A DNA stretch of 64,000 nucleotides, taken from NCBI RefSeq assembly GCF_025150085.1, contig NZ_CP102280.1:2491001-2555000 (forward strand). Direction: 5' to 3'. Made by a program: the position numbers and the translations under genes. Shown one piece after another: positions 54,731 through 64,000 of the stretch. This DNA comes from Dorea longicatena (GTDB lineage: Bacteria; Bacillota; Clostridia; Lachnospirales; Lachnospiraceae). The first letter of the stretch is position 1. Every line of letters begins with the position of its first letter. The notes under the pieces are model-generated. The model did no database searches and was not told the DNA's origin. It was given only the letters and a program-made list of their open reading frames with translations.

Positions 54731-56680
54731 TTAAAACATTTCTTTCATCCATACCAGCATCTCACCTGTTTTACGGTTATCCCAGCAATGATATGGAATT
54801 GCTTTGAGTTCTATATCTTCGAATACCTGTTCTCTGGTATCATATAATGCACCATCCTGCCATGTATCCATGTTCAGTTTCTTTCCTGTGAACCGAATCG
54901 TCGTTACTCCTCCAAGAAGTTCGGATTCAAATGTTTCTTTCAGCTCCTGTTTCGTGTTAACGAAGATAGATGGAAGATTTTCCCCATTGTCTGCTTCTTC
55001 CAGACAATATACTAACGGTCCTTTTACCAGAGCAACTTTTCCTGCATCTTCTCTGACATTCGGATTCGCTCTTACGAATTTCGCGGGTACCTCAAAGTCA
55101 ATCTCGATCTCTGTCTGTTCTTTGATGTCTTCTATTAAAAGATAAGACTGACTGATTCTGGCATTTCTTAGAATCTTACCATCTCTTTTGATCGTATAGG
55201 TCTTCACATAATCCGGTATTCTAAGTGCCAGTCTGTGTTCACCCTCTCCATCAGGAGTTATTGCCATCCGAATATGTCCTGTATTCGTCAGATCACTTTC
55301 TATCTGAATCTTTAATGCTCCTTCTTCCAGTTCGATCTGAGCTTCATTAGAAATGTATAAGTTCACATATGCTGTGTTCTTATCAGTGAAATATATGTAC
55401 TGTCCCATGGACGCCAGTGTTCTCGCTATATTTGGCGGACAACACGCAACTCCAAACCATTTCTGTCTCACCGGTTTTACATGCTCTTTGGAAGTTCTGT
55501 CGATACAGTTATCCGGCCACACTTCCAAAGGATTTACATAGAAGAAACTCTTTCCATCCTGTGCTATTCCTGATAACAAGGTATTATAAAGCGCTCTTTC
55601 TACCATATCCATGTATGAAGCATCTTTTGTGATCTGTGCCATTCTTCTTCCGAAAAGAGCAAGTCCTATCGATGCACATGTTTCTGAATAATTACAGTTG
55701 TTCGGAAGATCATAGTCTGTTGTAAACCGTTCCAGAAGACCGGATGCTCCGATGCTTCCTGTAATATACATCTGACGTTTTGTCATGTCCTCCCATAATG
55801 TCTTGCAGGCATCTAACAATTCTTTATCCTTGTATTCATATGCCAGATCTGCCATTGCGCAATACATATATACGGCTCTTACTGCATGTCCTTCTGCCGT
55901 CTTCTGCTCTCTTACCGGCTCATGTGACTGTGAATATCTCGGATCATATCCGGCAAATTCCGGGAATATCTGTTTATATTCAGGTCTCTTTTCTTCTTCC
56001 AGGAAATAATTTTCTCCCACGCCTCTGGTATCAATAAAATACTTTGCTGTTTCCAGATATTTCTTTTCACCGGTTACATGATACAGACGGATAAGCGCAA
56101 GCTCGATTTCCTGATGTCCCGGATATCCATGGATCTGACCTTCATCCGGTCCGAATGTCTTGCAAATGAGATCTGCAAATTTCTTCATGATATCGAGAAA
56201 CTCTGTTTTTCCGGTTGCTTTATAATACGCAACTGCTGCCTCCGTCATATGTCCTGCCGTATATAATTCATGTCCCTCTTTCAGATTTGTCCAACGTTTT
56301 GATGGATCCTTAATCGTAAAATAAGTATTCAGATATCCATCTTCACATTGGGCACGTCCTATAAGGTTAATCGTTTTATCCGCAAGATATGACAAATGTT
56401 CATCCGGCTCTGCTGCCAGTGAATAAGCTACCGCTTCCAGCCATTTCGCTACATCTGTATCCTGGAATACTGCCCCTTCAAAATCTCCGTCAGTTTCTCC
56501 CGCCGCAATCTTAAAGTTTTCAATACAATGACTTGTCTCCACATCCGGAAGTCTGTCATTTAAAATGTCCCACTGATACGGAATCAGTACATCTTTTACC
56601 AGATGTATATATCTGTTCCAGAACTGATCCGATATCTTGATCTTATTCAATGGTACTGTTTTCAGTTTCTTGTCATCCAT
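54731..56680 (-). CDS. Beta-L-arabinofuranosidase, GH127
   Basis: 649 residues, normal for HypBA1-type enzymes. The zinc-cysteine active site is recognisable: E333 and C335 in YSETCASIG, and C413-C414 in ACCPPNIAR, where the second cysteine of such sites acts as nucleophile or ligand. These enzymes remove beta-L-arabinofuranose, for example from hydroxyproline-linked glycans or pectin side chains. Cytoplasmic, first gene of the importer operon. Confidence 0.94.
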   Translation of the reverse strand: MDDKKLKTVPLNKIKISDQFWNRYIHLVKDVLIPYQWDILNDRLPDVETSHCIENFKIAAGETDGDFEGAVFQDTDVAKWLEAVAYSLAAEPDEHLSYLADKTINLIGRAQCEDGYLNTYFTIKDPSKRWTNLKEGHELYTAGHMTEAAVAYYKATGKTEFLDIMKKFADLICKTFGPDEGQIHGYPGHQEIELALIRLYHVTGEKKYLETAKYFIDTRGVGENYFLEEEKRPEYKQIFPEFAGYDPRYSQSHEPVREQKTAEGHAVRAVYMYCAMADLAYEYKDKELLDACKTLWEDMTKRQMYITGSIGASGLLERFTTDYDLPNNCNYSETCASIGLALFGRRMAQITKDASYMDMVERALYNTLLSGIAQDGKSFFYVNPLEVWPDNCIDRTSKEHVKPVRQKWFGVACCPPNIARTLASMGQYIYFTDKNTAYVNLYISNEAQIELEEGALKIQIESDLTNTGHIRMAITPDGEGEHRLALRIPDYVKTYTIKRDGKILRNARISQSYLLIEDIKEQTEIEIDFEVPAKFVRANPNVREDAGKVALVKGPLVYCLEEADNGENLPSIFVNTKQELKETFESELLGGVTTIRFTGKKLNMDTWQDGALYDTREQVFEDIELKAIPYHCWDNRKTGEMLVWMKEMF

Positions 56681-56834
56681 AACCTTTTCCTCAGAACATT
56701 AACTCCGATTTCTTTTCCTTAATCGTTTAATATCCTTTTTTTACAATTTTCCTTTTTTCCCAATATACAATGCAAATTTCTTTTTACAGGTTTATATTTT
56801 TTTATCTTATTTACCTGTTTCTTTGTTTGATTAG

Positions 56835-56883
56835 ATTATACGCTCACTTTTATGATAAGTGCAAGTAAAACTTAAACGTTTTA
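56835..56883 (-). promoter_or_regulatory. GH127 operon promoter and LacI-type operator
   Basis: Minus strand TTGCAC (56864-56859), 18-base spacer, TATAAT (56840-56835), about 150 bases before GH127. Just upstream, TTAAACGTTTTA at 56872-56883 is a near-palindrome with the central CG of LacI-family operators and is a candidate site for the neighbouring LacI protein or CcpA. Confidence 0.7.
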
Positions 56884-56912
56884 TTTTGTGCAATATGCAC
56901 AAACCTATTATA

Positions 56913-56957
56913 AAATAAGCACTTACAGACATTTTTTTCTTCTGTAAGTGCTTATTT
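56913..56957. terminator. Terminator of the lacI-family gene
   Basis: Perfect 17-base stem AAATAAGCACTTACAGA/TCTGTAAGTGCTTATTT with T-rich flanks on both strands, 30 bases after the lacI stop. Confidence 0.9.
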
Positions 56958-56987
56958 TTTTCTGATTTTCATTATTTATTGTTTTGA

Positions 56988-58034
56988 TTATGAATTTTCT
57001 TTAAGATTTCTGACCGAACTACGCTCCAGCATATAACATCCTACACGATATATACCATCCGGTTCTTTCAGCTCTTTCTCCTCTACCATACGCATAATTA
57101 CCTCGCTTGCCGTATAACCTATATCATGAAGTGGAAGAGATATCGTAGTAAGCGGCGGCTTATAATATCCTGAAAGTTCACGGTTATCATATCCGGTTAC
57201 CGAGACCTCTTTTCCCGGAAGCATTCCTCTTTCTTCCATTCTGTCATACACTCCACCGGCCATAAGATCATTCATGCAGCAAATCGCTGTAACCCCCTGT
57301 TCCAACAGCTGATCCGTACCATTATAACCACTTTGTCTGGTCCAGTCCCCGTAATATACACTTTCGGGATTATACAGAATCTGATTCTCATAAAACGCCC
57401 TCTGCATACCCAGAAGTCTTTCCTGTGTATGAATACTATCCGGTTTTCCTGTTATAATTCCTATCTTCCTGTGGCCATTGTCGACCAGATGTTTGACGAT
57501 CTGATGTGCCCCGTCTTCATCATTTACTACAATGGACGGGATATTTTTGTTTTGTGTATATCCGTATGCCATAACGGCCGGTACCGGAAGTTTTTCCGGA
57601 ATACACTTCATTACACGTTCATGAGCAGCTACATATATAACTCCCTCAACCTGCCTTGCGATTAATTTATCAATTTCCTGCTCAACCTGGTCGTAATAAT
57701 CATCTCTGTGATAATAAAAATCATTGTATTTTTTAAATAATCTCAGATTGATCAAAAGTATCTGATAATTATTTTCCTCACAATGTTCCGTAATTCCGTC
57801 TACAATATCCGGAATACTGAAGATCGTCATATCCTCGACAATTACCCCTATTGTCCTGGTATTCTTAGTCTTCAGATTTCTCGCCACAGTATTGGGCTTA
57901 TAATTCAGCTCTTTTATCTTGGCCATCACAATTCTTCTGGTCTCATCACTGGCGCCAGGCTTGTGATTCAAGATATTTGATACTGTTGCGACAGAGACAT
58001 TGCATTCTTTTGCAATCTCTTTAATCGTAACCAT
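56988..58034 (-). CDS. LacI-family transcriptional regulator of the arabinan locus
   Basis: 348 residues: HTH VTIKEIAKECNVSVATVSNIL with hinge helix (ELNYKPNTVARNLKTK), then a periplasmic-binding-like sensor (IGVIVEDM, VVNDEDGAHQIVKHLVDNGHRKIGIITG). ATG 58034 is chosen from AAGGGGA and the family start. It is flanked by GH127 and GH43, and probably responds to arabinose or an oligosaccharide. Confidence 0.92.
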   Translation of the reverse strand: MVTIKEIAKECNVSVATVSNILNHKPGASDETRRIVMAKIKELNYKPNTVARNLKTKNTRTIGVIVEDMTIFSIPDIVDGITEHCEENNYQILLINLRLFKKYNDFYYHRDDYYDQVEQEIDKLIARQVEGVIYVAAHERVMKCIPEKLPVPAVMAYGYTQNKNIPSIVVNDEDGAHQIVKHLVDNGHRKIGIITGKPDSIHTQERLLGMQRAFYENQILYNPESVYYGDWTRQSGYNGTDQLLEQGVTAICCMNDLMAGGVYDRMEERGMLPGKEVSVTGYDNRELSGYYKPPLTTISLPLHDIGYTASEVIMRMVEEKELKEPDGIYRVGCYMLERSSVRNLKENS

Positions 58035-58098
58035 CTTTTTATTTCCCCTTTGCACATTTTTTTGGCTTAAAGCCACATATTCGTTACCCTTTCCTACT

Positions 58099-58150
58099 AT
58101 CTTAGACTACTTTTTTCTGTCTTGTCAATCAATTAATTCTATGCTAAAAT
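58099..58150. promoter_or_regulatory. Face-to-face lacI and GH43 promoters sharing the -35
   Basis: Plus: TTGTCA 58122-58127, 17-base spacer, TAAAAT 58145-58150. Minus: TTGACA 58128-58123, 18-base spacer, TAAGAT 58104-58099. The two -35 hexamers overlap almost entirely, so polymerase binding is mutually exclusive. Confidence 0.75.
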
Positions 58151-58197
58151 GAATCAAACCTTATTTTTCTAATAAATACAATGCCCAAGGAGGATTT

Positions 58198-59664
58198 ATG
58201 AATCAATCACTTACACTTCCTATGGCAGATAAATTCTATCATGATAAGCAGACATCTGCTTTCATACGATCCGTGAATGTCTCATGGGAAAAACCAGAAA
58301 AAGACCATTATTATCTTGAATACAGCTATAATCAGAAGGACTGGTATGCACTTAACGGCGGGTTTCCGATTGTACTTCCCTGCGATGAACTTTCTGTTAC
58401 TGACGCACTCAAAACCCAGGATTCTAATGGGGAAACAATCTCTGTTGCAGCCCTTAGTTCTTTACAGAATAAATATGGAAAGCCAGAACCAGTATGTATT
58501 CAGTCTGTAGAAAGATGCGAATCAGACCCGGAGACCGTACAGGTTACGTATACAAACGGAATGAAAGAAATCCGTAACATCATCCGAAGTGAAGATGGCA
58601 TCGGACACATTCAGGATAATGATTATGCGGCACCGATCATCAGTCACCGCGCCGATCCTTACATTTATAAACATACCGACGGAAAGTATTATTTTCTTGG
58701 CTCTCATACAGATGCCGGGCACAACTTAAATGGTACCTATCAGTATCTTTACATCATTCTCCGCTGTGCCGATACACTCGAAGATCTGACTGATAATTCC
58801 GGACGTTACACAGAAAAAGTCATTTATGAAAGAGAGCCCATCGGTCCTGACCGTGTCAGTCCACACCTCTGGGCTCCTGAAATCCACTATATCCAGGGTG
58901 GCTGGTATGTATATTACACCACAACCGTTTCCGACCATTCTTCATGGCGGATCCGTCCACACTGCCTTGCCTGCACCGGCGACGATCCGATGAACGATCC
59001 TTGGATCACCAAGGGACCAATCCAGACAACTGTGGAAAATGATATTGCTTTTACCGACTTCTCTCTGGACCATACTTTCTTCCATCATAAAGGGGAGGAT
59101 TATTTTGTATGGGCACAGAAAACGAATAATATTTCTGATATTTTTATTGCAAAATTATCCAATCCGTGGACGATTTGTACTCCATCTGTTCTTCTGACCC
59201 ATCCTGAGTACAACTGGGAACTTCATGGATTTGCGGTAAATGAAGGACCTGCCGTTATCAAACATGGCGGCCGCATCTTCCTTACATTCTCTGCAAGTGG
59301 TACAGATGCACTTTATAATATGGGACTTTTATATGCAGATGAAGACTCTGATCTTCTGGATTCTTCTTCCTGGACCAAACTTCCTTATCCCGTATTCCAA
59401 AGCAGCCGTGCTACCGGATTCTTCGGACCAGGACACAACAGCTTTACCCGCTCCACTGACGACACAGAAGATCTTATGGTCTATCATGCACGTCAGGAAG
59501 AGCGTTACTTAGGTGAGGGTGATTATCAGCCGCTCTACGATGCCGGAAGAAATGCCTATATAGGAAAAGTCTTCTGGGACGAAGACGGCATGCCGAACTT
59601 CTCCGTTCCGGGCGCTTCACTCGCCATGAGAAAAGAAGACCTTACACTTCCCGATCATTGGTAA
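58198..59664 (+). CDS. Glycoside hydrolase family 43 protein
   Basis: 488 residues: an N-terminal ~140-residue accessory region and a five-bladed propeller. Catalytic candidates are the base Asp in SHRADPYIYKH, the modulating region LWAPEIHYIQGGWYVYYT and the acid Glu in NEGPAVIKHGGRIFLTFSAS. Family members are arabinofuranosidases, arabinanases or xylosidases; context favours arabinose. No signal peptide. AGGAGG precedes the ATG. The end overlaps the uracil permease gene by 23 bases, tail to tail. Confidence 0.9.
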   Translation: MNQSLTLPMADKFYHDKQTSAFIRSVNVSWEKPEKDHYYLEYSYNQKDWYALNGGFPIVLPCDELSVTDALKTQDSNGETISVAALSSLQNKYGKPEPVCIQSVERCESDPETVQVTYTNGMKEIRNIIRSEDGIGHIQDNDYAAPIISHRADPYIYKHTDGKYYFLGSHTDAGHNLNGTYQYLYIILRCADTLEDLTDNSGRYTEKVIYEREPIGPDRVSPHLWAPEIHYIQGGWYVYYTTTVSDHSSWRIRPHCLACTGDDPMNDPWITKGPIQTTVENDIAFTDFSLDHTFFHHKGEDYFVWAQKTNNISDIFIAKLSNPWTICTPSVLLTHPEYNWELHGFAVNEGPAVIKHGGRIFLTFSASGTDALYNMGLLYADEDSDLLDSSSWTKLPYPVFQSSRATGFFGPGHNSFTRSTDDTEDLMVYHARQEERYLGEGDYQPLYDAGRNAYIGKVFWDEDGMPNFSVPGASLAMRKEDLTLPDHW

Positions 59665-60901
59665 GCTTTAATTTATCTAAGATATAGAATATCAGGCTAA
59701 GTGCCATGGCAACAACACATGCCAGAACCATCCCGGTTAATGACACGGTTCCGATATTCACAGATATTCCAGACAGACCGGTTACAAATACGATGGATGT
59801 TAACATCAGGTTTCTGGATCTTCCGTAATCTACTCTGGAGTCTACCAGAATACGTAAACCAGAAGCACCGATCATACCATACAGAAGGAATGAGATTCCT
59901 CCGATAACCGGTCCCGGAATTGTCTGAATCATCATCGACAATTTCCCGACAAACGAACATATAATAGACAATATTGCAGCTCCTCCGATAACACGGACGC
60001 TGTATACTTTTGTTACAGCCATAACCCCGATATTCTCTCCGTATGTAGTAGTCGGCACTGATCCGATCAGACCTGACACCATTGTAGAAAAATTATCCCC
60101 GAATAAAGATCTGTGAAGTCCGGGATCTGTCAGAAGATCTCTTCCTATGATCTTACTCGTTACAACCTGATGCCCGATATGTTCCGATGTAATAACCAGA
60201 AGTACCGGCAAAATCATTAAAATTGCCCCCATATCAAACTTCGGCGCCTGAAAATTCGGGATTGCAAACCATGAAGCCTCTACTACCTGTGTAAAATCTA
60301 GGATTCCACAGGCAAGTGCTGTCAGATATCCTGCAATTACTGCAATTAAAATCGGAATTACCGACAAAAATCCTCTAAATAAAATATTTCCAAATACAGC
60401 AACGCCCAATGTCACAGCAAATACAATCACATTCTTTGGATCAATCTTATCATCCAAAAGCCCGGCATTACTTGCAGCCGAACCAGACAATTCCAGACCT
60501 ATCAATGCAACAACCGGTCCCATAGCCGCCGGCGGGAGTACGATATCAATCCACTTTGTTCCGCATTTGTAAATAATAAAGGACAGAATACATCCGCATA
60601 AACCGACCGCAACAAATCCTCCCAGTGCATACGGATATCCCATCTTACTGATAACAACACCTGCCGGTGCAAGAAATGCGAAGCTCGACCCCAAATATGC
60701 CGGTGACTTTGCTTTTGTCACTGCAATAAAAATCAGCGTTCCTACGCCGTTCATAAAAAGTACGATTGCCGGATTGATTCCAAAAATAAACGGAACCAGT
60801 ACAGATGCCCCAAACATCGCAAACATATGCTGGATACTAAGCGGCAGCAATAGTTTCAATGGTACTTTTTCTTCTACCTGGATAATCTTATGACTTTCCA
60901 T
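59642..60901 (-). CDS. uraA: Uracil/xanthine permease, NCS2 family
   Basis: 419 residues, about 13 membrane helices. Features of UraA/PyrP: VPLKLLLPLSIQHMFAMFGASVLVP, GSVPTTTYGENIGVMAVTKV (the conserved QxEN-like site) and GGISFLLYGMIGASGLRIL. It is a proton-coupled uracil importer by homology. It does not belong functionally to the sugar locus; the stop lies inside the GH43 coding end. Confidence 0.92.
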   Translation of the reverse strand: MESHKIIQVEEKVPLKLLLPLSIQHMFAMFGASVLVPFIFGINPAIVLFMNGVGTLIFIAVTKAKSPAYLGSSFAFLAPAGVVISKMGYPYALGGFVAVGLCGCILSFIIYKCGTKWIDIVLPPAAMGPVVALIGLELSGSAASNAGLLDDKIDPKNVIVFAVTLGVAVFGNILFRGFLSVIPILIAVIAGYLTALACGILDFTQVVEASWFAIPNFQAPKFDMGAILMILPVLLVITSEHIGHQVVTSKIIGRDLLTDPGLHRSLFGDNFSTMVSGLIGSVPTTTYGENIGVMAVTKVYSVRVIGGAAILSIICSFVGKLSMMIQTIPGPVIGGISFLLYGMIGASGLRILVDSRVDYGRSRNLMLTSIVFVTGLSGISVNIGTVSLTGMVLACVVAMALSLIFYILDKLKLTNDREV

Positions 60902-61021
60902 GTTTCATTTTTCTCCTCTTTTCTTCATTCATTTTGTGATCCATCTCAGAACTCCTTCAAACCGGCTTCTATATGAATTGCCTGATTTTTTCCTGGCCAT
61001 TTTATATTGCCGTTTTTCAAA

Positions 61022-61057
61022 AAAGAGGTATGAGAATTACACATCTCATACCTCTTT
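61022..61057 (-). terminator. Terminator of the isomerase-xylB operon
   Basis: Perfect 14-base stem AAAGAGGTATGAGA/TCTCATACCTCTTT, 8-base loop, T-run on the minus strand. Confidence 0.92.
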
Positions 61058-61119
61058 ATCTAAGATTTCACTCTTTAAATTATTCTAACATATCCGGCTT
61101 ATCTGCGGAAGTAAAATTC

Positions 61120-62586
61120 TTATTTTTCATATAAGCATTTCACAGTTGGATAGATTTTTCTGAACTGCTGATAACGTTCTTCATATTTTGCTGTCAGCTC
61201 TTCATCCGGCTCCACGGTGTCTACTACTTTTACAATCTTCGCTGCCGCCGTCTCTACATCCGGATATTCACCACAGCCAACTGCTGCCAGCATTGCTCCG
61301 CCAAGTGCCGGTCCTTCTTCATTTTCAACTACATCAACCTTCAGGTTCATGATATTGGCAATCATTTTCTTCCAAAGTGGACTCTTGGCTCCGCCACCAC
61401 AGATCTTGGTCCTCTCGATCTTAATTCCAAGGCTCCTTGCAACTTCCAGAGAATCACGAAGTCCAAACGCTACACCTTCCAGCACCGCCTGAGTCATATC
61501 TTCACGGGTCGTATCCATTGACATTCCGATAAACATCGCTCTTGCATCCGGATTATTATGTGGTGATCTTTCCCCCATCAGATATGGAAGATAGAATACA
61601 CGATTCTCGCCAAGATTTGTAATTCCGGCCTGTTCTGCAGCAAAATCCTTTGTCTTTAAAATCTCTTCATTCCACCATTTATTACATGATGCCGCACTTA
61701 ACATACATCCCATCAGATGATAATGACCATCTGCATGTGCAAATGAATGCAGTGCATTATTCTCATCTACCCCAAACTTGTTGCTTGATATAAAGATAGT
61801 TCCGGATGTTCCGAGGGAAATATTACACATTCCGTCTCCTACTGTCCCTGTTCCTACCGCTGCTGCTGCATTATCTCCAGCTCCTGCAATTACTTTTACA
61901 TTCTCTGAAAATCCAAGTTCATCTGCAATTTCTTTTTTCAGAGTTCCAACTACTTCATAACTTTCATATAATTTTGGCAGTTTATCTTCTGTAATTCCAC
62001 AGATATCCATCATCTCTTTTGACCAACAGCGGTTCTTCACATCCATAAGCAGCATTCCCGATGCATCCGATACATCAGTACAGAACGATCCTGAAAGTTT
62101 ATATGCCAAATAATCTTTCGGCAGCATAATCTTTGCGATCTTTTCAAAATTCTCCGGCTCATGCTTTTTCATCCAGAGGATCTTCGGTGCAGTAAATCCT
62201 GCAAACGCAATATTTGCCGTATATTCTGATAACTTATCTTTTCCGATCACTTCATTCAGGTACTCTGTCTCTTCCCCTGTTCTTCCATCATTCCAGAGAA
62301 TTGCCGGACGAATAACATTATCATCTTTATCCAGAGCAATCAGACCATGCATCTGGCCTCCAAAGCTGATTCCTGCTACCTGTGACTTATCACACTCGGC
62401 AGTCAGTTCTTTGATCCCTTCCATTGATTTTTCAAACCAGTCTTCCGGTTTCTGCTCTGACCATCCCGGATGTGGGAAGAAGAGCGGATATTCTTTCGAA
62501 ACAATCTTTTTAATATCTCCTGTCTCATCCATCACCAGAAGTTTTACTGCTGATGTTCCAAGATCTACGCCTATGTATAACATCAT
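61120..62586 (-). CDS. xylB: Xylulokinase (FGGY family)
   Basis: ATP-dependent phosphorylation of a pentulose, normally D-xylulose. 488 residues; GVDLGTSAVKLLVMD at the N terminus, GISFGGQMHGLIALD (XylB-type substrate motif), GTVGDGMCNISLGTSGTIF and GGGAKSPLWKKM. It follows the isomerase gene after a 9-base-stem hairpin (62607-62627). In this locus it could alternatively phosphorylate L-ribulose, but the sequence resembles XylB more than AraB. Confidence 0.9.
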   Translation of the reverse strand: MMLYIGVDLGTSAVKLLVMDETGDIKKIVSKEYPLFFPHPGWSEQKPEDWFEKSMEGIKELTAECDKSQVAGISFGGQMHGLIALDKDDNVIRPAILWNDGRTGEETEYLNEVIGKDKLSEYTANIAFAGFTAPKILWMKKHEPENFEKIAKIMLPKDYLAYKLSGSFCTDVSDASGMLLMDVKNRCWSKEMMDICGITEDKLPKLYESYEVVGTLKKEIADELGFSENVKVIAGAGDNAAAAVGTGTVGDGMCNISLGTSGTIFISSNKFGVDENNALHSFAHADGHYHLMGCMLSAASCNKWWNEEILKTKDFAAEQAGITNLGENRVFYLPYLMGERSPHNNPDARAMFIGMSMDTTREDMTQAVLEGVAFGLRDSLEVARSLGIKIERTKICGGGAKSPLWKKMIANIMNLKVDVVENEEGPALGGAMLAAVGCGEYPDVETAAAKIVKVVDTVEPDEELTAKYEERYQQFRKIYPTVKCLYEK

Positions 62587-62606
62587 TTACCTCCATAATC
62601 ACTTTT

Positions 62607-62627
62607 GGGACTGAAAAATTCAGTCCC
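62607..62627 (-). other. Intercistronic hairpin between isomerase gene and xylB
   Basis: Perfect 9-base stem GGGACTGAA/TTCAGTCCC with a three-base loop and no T-run; likely an mRNA processing or stability element. Confidence 0.65.
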
Positions 62628-62653
62628 ATCTATTACTTATTACCTGTCCGTTA

Positions 62654-64000
62654 TTATCCCCATGGATTCTCTGTCGGATATTTTACCCCTGCCGGCTGGT
62701 TATAACCAATCTCATCTACCGGAACTCCGATATATTTGAATACTTCAAACAGTTCTTTTCCGAAATGTCCAAATGCAACAGCTCCGTGATGTGGGAATCC
62801 TTTTTCTACCAGTACGTGACGATAGAATCTTCCCATCTCTGGAATTGCGAATACACCGATTGCACCGAATGATCTTGTCGCTACCGGAAGAACTTCTCCC
62901 TGTGCAACGTATGCACGGAGTTTGTTGTCTGCTGTGCTCTGCAGACGATAGAATGTAATATCTCCAGGCACGATATCTCCTTCCAGAGTTCCCTGTGTAA
63001 CTTCTTCCGGAAGAGTTCTTGCCATGATCTTCTGGTATTTCATCTCGCAGAATGAAAGCTTGCTTGATGCAGTATTTCCACAGTGGAATCCCATGAATGT
63101 GTCTTTCTGTGTATAGTTGTATTTTCCTTCAATATCGTTCTTGTACATATCTTTAGGTACAGAGTTGTTGATGTCGAGTAATGTTACTGTATCCTGACTT
63201 ACAACAGTTCCGATGAACTCACTTAATGTTCCGTAGATATCAACCTCGCAAGATACAGGAATTCCCTGTGCTGTCAGACGGCTGTTCACATAACATGGCA
63301 CAAATCCGAACTGTGTCTGGAATGCAGGCCAGCATTTGCTTGTGAGTGCTACGTATTTGCGATATCCTTTGTGTTCTTCTACCCAGTCTTTTAATGTAAT
63401 TTCATACTGTGCAAGTTTTGGAAGAATCTCCGGTTTCTTATTTCCGGCTCCAAGTTCTTCTTCCATTTCTTTTACGATTGCAGGGATTCTTTCATCTCCG
63501 GCATGCTTATTAAATGCCTCGAAAAGATCCAGCTCAGAGTTTTCTTCAATCTCTACTCCGATATTGTAAAGCTGCTTGATTGGTGCATTACATGCAAGGA
63601 AGTTCATCGGTCTTGGTCCGAAGCTGATGATCTTCAAATTCTGAAGTCCTACAACAGCTCTTGCAATTGGAAGGAACTCATGGATCATATCTGCACACTC
63701 TTTGGCATCTCCAACCGGATATTCCGGGATATATGCTTCGATGTTACGAAGCTGTAAATTATAGCTTGCATTTAACATTCCGCAATATGCATCTCCACGT
63801 CCATCTAATAAGTTATCTCCGCTTTCTTCAGCTGCTGCTACGAACATCTTCGGTCCATCAAAATGTTTTGCAAGTAATGTCTCAGAAATCTCTGGTCCGA
63901 AGTTTCCAAGATATACGCAGAGTGCATTACATCCTGCTTTCTTGATATCTTCCAGTGCCTGTACCATGTGGATTTCGCTTTCTACAATACAAATCGGACA
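62654..64000 (-). CDS. L-fucose/L-arabinose isomerase family protein, 5' end beyond window
   Basis: At least 448 residues are visible, open to the window edge; the in-window ATG at 63967 is internal, since 11 more sense codons (CPICIVESEIH) precede it. It belongs to the COG2407 L-fucose isomerase-like group: NFGPEISETLL, SFGPRPMNFLACNAPIKQL, CEVDIYGTLSEFIG and GFPHHGAVAFGHFGKELFEV. Family members convert aldoses such as L-arabinose, D-arabinose or L-fucose to ketoses. With xylB and arabinosidases, a pentose is the likely substrate. Confidence 0.85.
   Translation of the reverse strand, partial: CPICIVESEIHMVQALEDIKKAGCNALCVYLGNFGPEISETLLAKHFDGPKMFVAAAEESGDNLLDGRGDAYCGMLNASYNLQLRNIEAYIPEYPVGDAKECADMIHEFLPIARAVVGLQNLKIISFGPRPMNFLACNAPIKQLYNIGVEIEENSELDLFEAFNKHAGDERIPAIVKEMEEELGAGNKKPEILPKLAQYEITLKDWVEEHKGYRKYVALTSKCWPAFQTQFGFVPCYVNSRLTAQGIPVSCEVDIYGTLSEFIGTVVSQDTVTLLDINNSVPKDMYKNDIEGKYNYTQKDTFMGFHCGNTASSKLSFCEMKYQKIMARTLPEEVTQGTLEGDIVPGDITFYRLQSTADNKLRAYVAQGEVLPVATRSFGAIGVFAIPEMGRFYRHVLVEKGFPHHGAVAFGHFGKELFEVFKYIGVPVDEIGYNQPAGVKYPTENPWG

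Overview
The window is a 64 kb piece of a low-to-medium GC Firmicute chromosome, most likely a gut Lachnospiraceae (Clostridia; Blautia/Dorea/Mediterraneibacter type, genus not resolvable by eye). This rests on a clostridial FabK-type FASII operon, a type III glutamine synthetase, ECF vitamin-type transporters, strong AGGAGG ribosome binding sites, consensus sigma-A promoters and Lachnospiraceae-type hypothetical families (DUF4317, DUF3169, CD3072/CD3073-like proteins). No phage, plasmid, CRISPR or complete insertion sequence was seen.

Layout. 1-9.2 kb: minus-strand fatty acid operon fabH-acpP-fabK-fabD-fabG-fabF-accB-fabZ-accC-accDA, the last a fused beta/alpha carboxyltransferase cut by the window edge; a consensus promoter overlapped by FabT-like palindromes drives it. 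9.2-14.9 kb: accessory stretch with an ArsC/Spx-like protein, a PD-(D/E)XK nuclease, an XRE/DUF3169 pair, a palindromic MITE-like element, a frameshifted ECF sigma gene with its anti-sigma factor, and a MarR/FUSC efflux pair. 15-17.9 kb: L-serine dehydratase and DUF4317. 18-21.3 kb: tRNA-Leu(CAG), two membrane proteins and a seven-tRNA operon. 21.4-28.2 kb: housekeeping (phosphodiesterase, RdgB, RNA methyltransferase, GSIII, aldolase) and a small pentapeptide-repeat protein. 28.2-32 kb: an ECF transporter linked to a TudS-like desulfidase. 32.1-39.9 kb: tRNA-Glu, lipid kinase, the murB-rapZ-whiA-crh-like operon, a CNNM protein, a sigma-like protein lacking promoter-recognition regions, and an amidase.

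39.9-49.1 kb is a four-carbon sugar acid locus: PdxA2, DUF1537 kinase and KdgT-like permease on the minus strand with DeoR and GntR regulators, divergent from a TIM-barrel isomerase and an atypical RpiB homologue. Both divergent promoters are flanked by TTTCG direct repeats. The likely flow is uptake of a tetronate, phosphorylation, oxidation/decarboxylation to dihydroxyacetone phosphate and entry into glycolysis, with the two isomerases handling tetrulose phosphates or DHAP.

49.3-64 kb is an arabinose-polysaccharide locus: GH127, a sugar ABC importer, GH51 and YesL in one operon, a LacI regulator divergent from GH43, then a uracil permease, and at the right edge a xylulokinase and an L-fucose/L-arabinose isomerase family enzyme. 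Together they would import arabino-oligosaccharides, release arabinose and channel pentoses to the pentose phosphate pathway.
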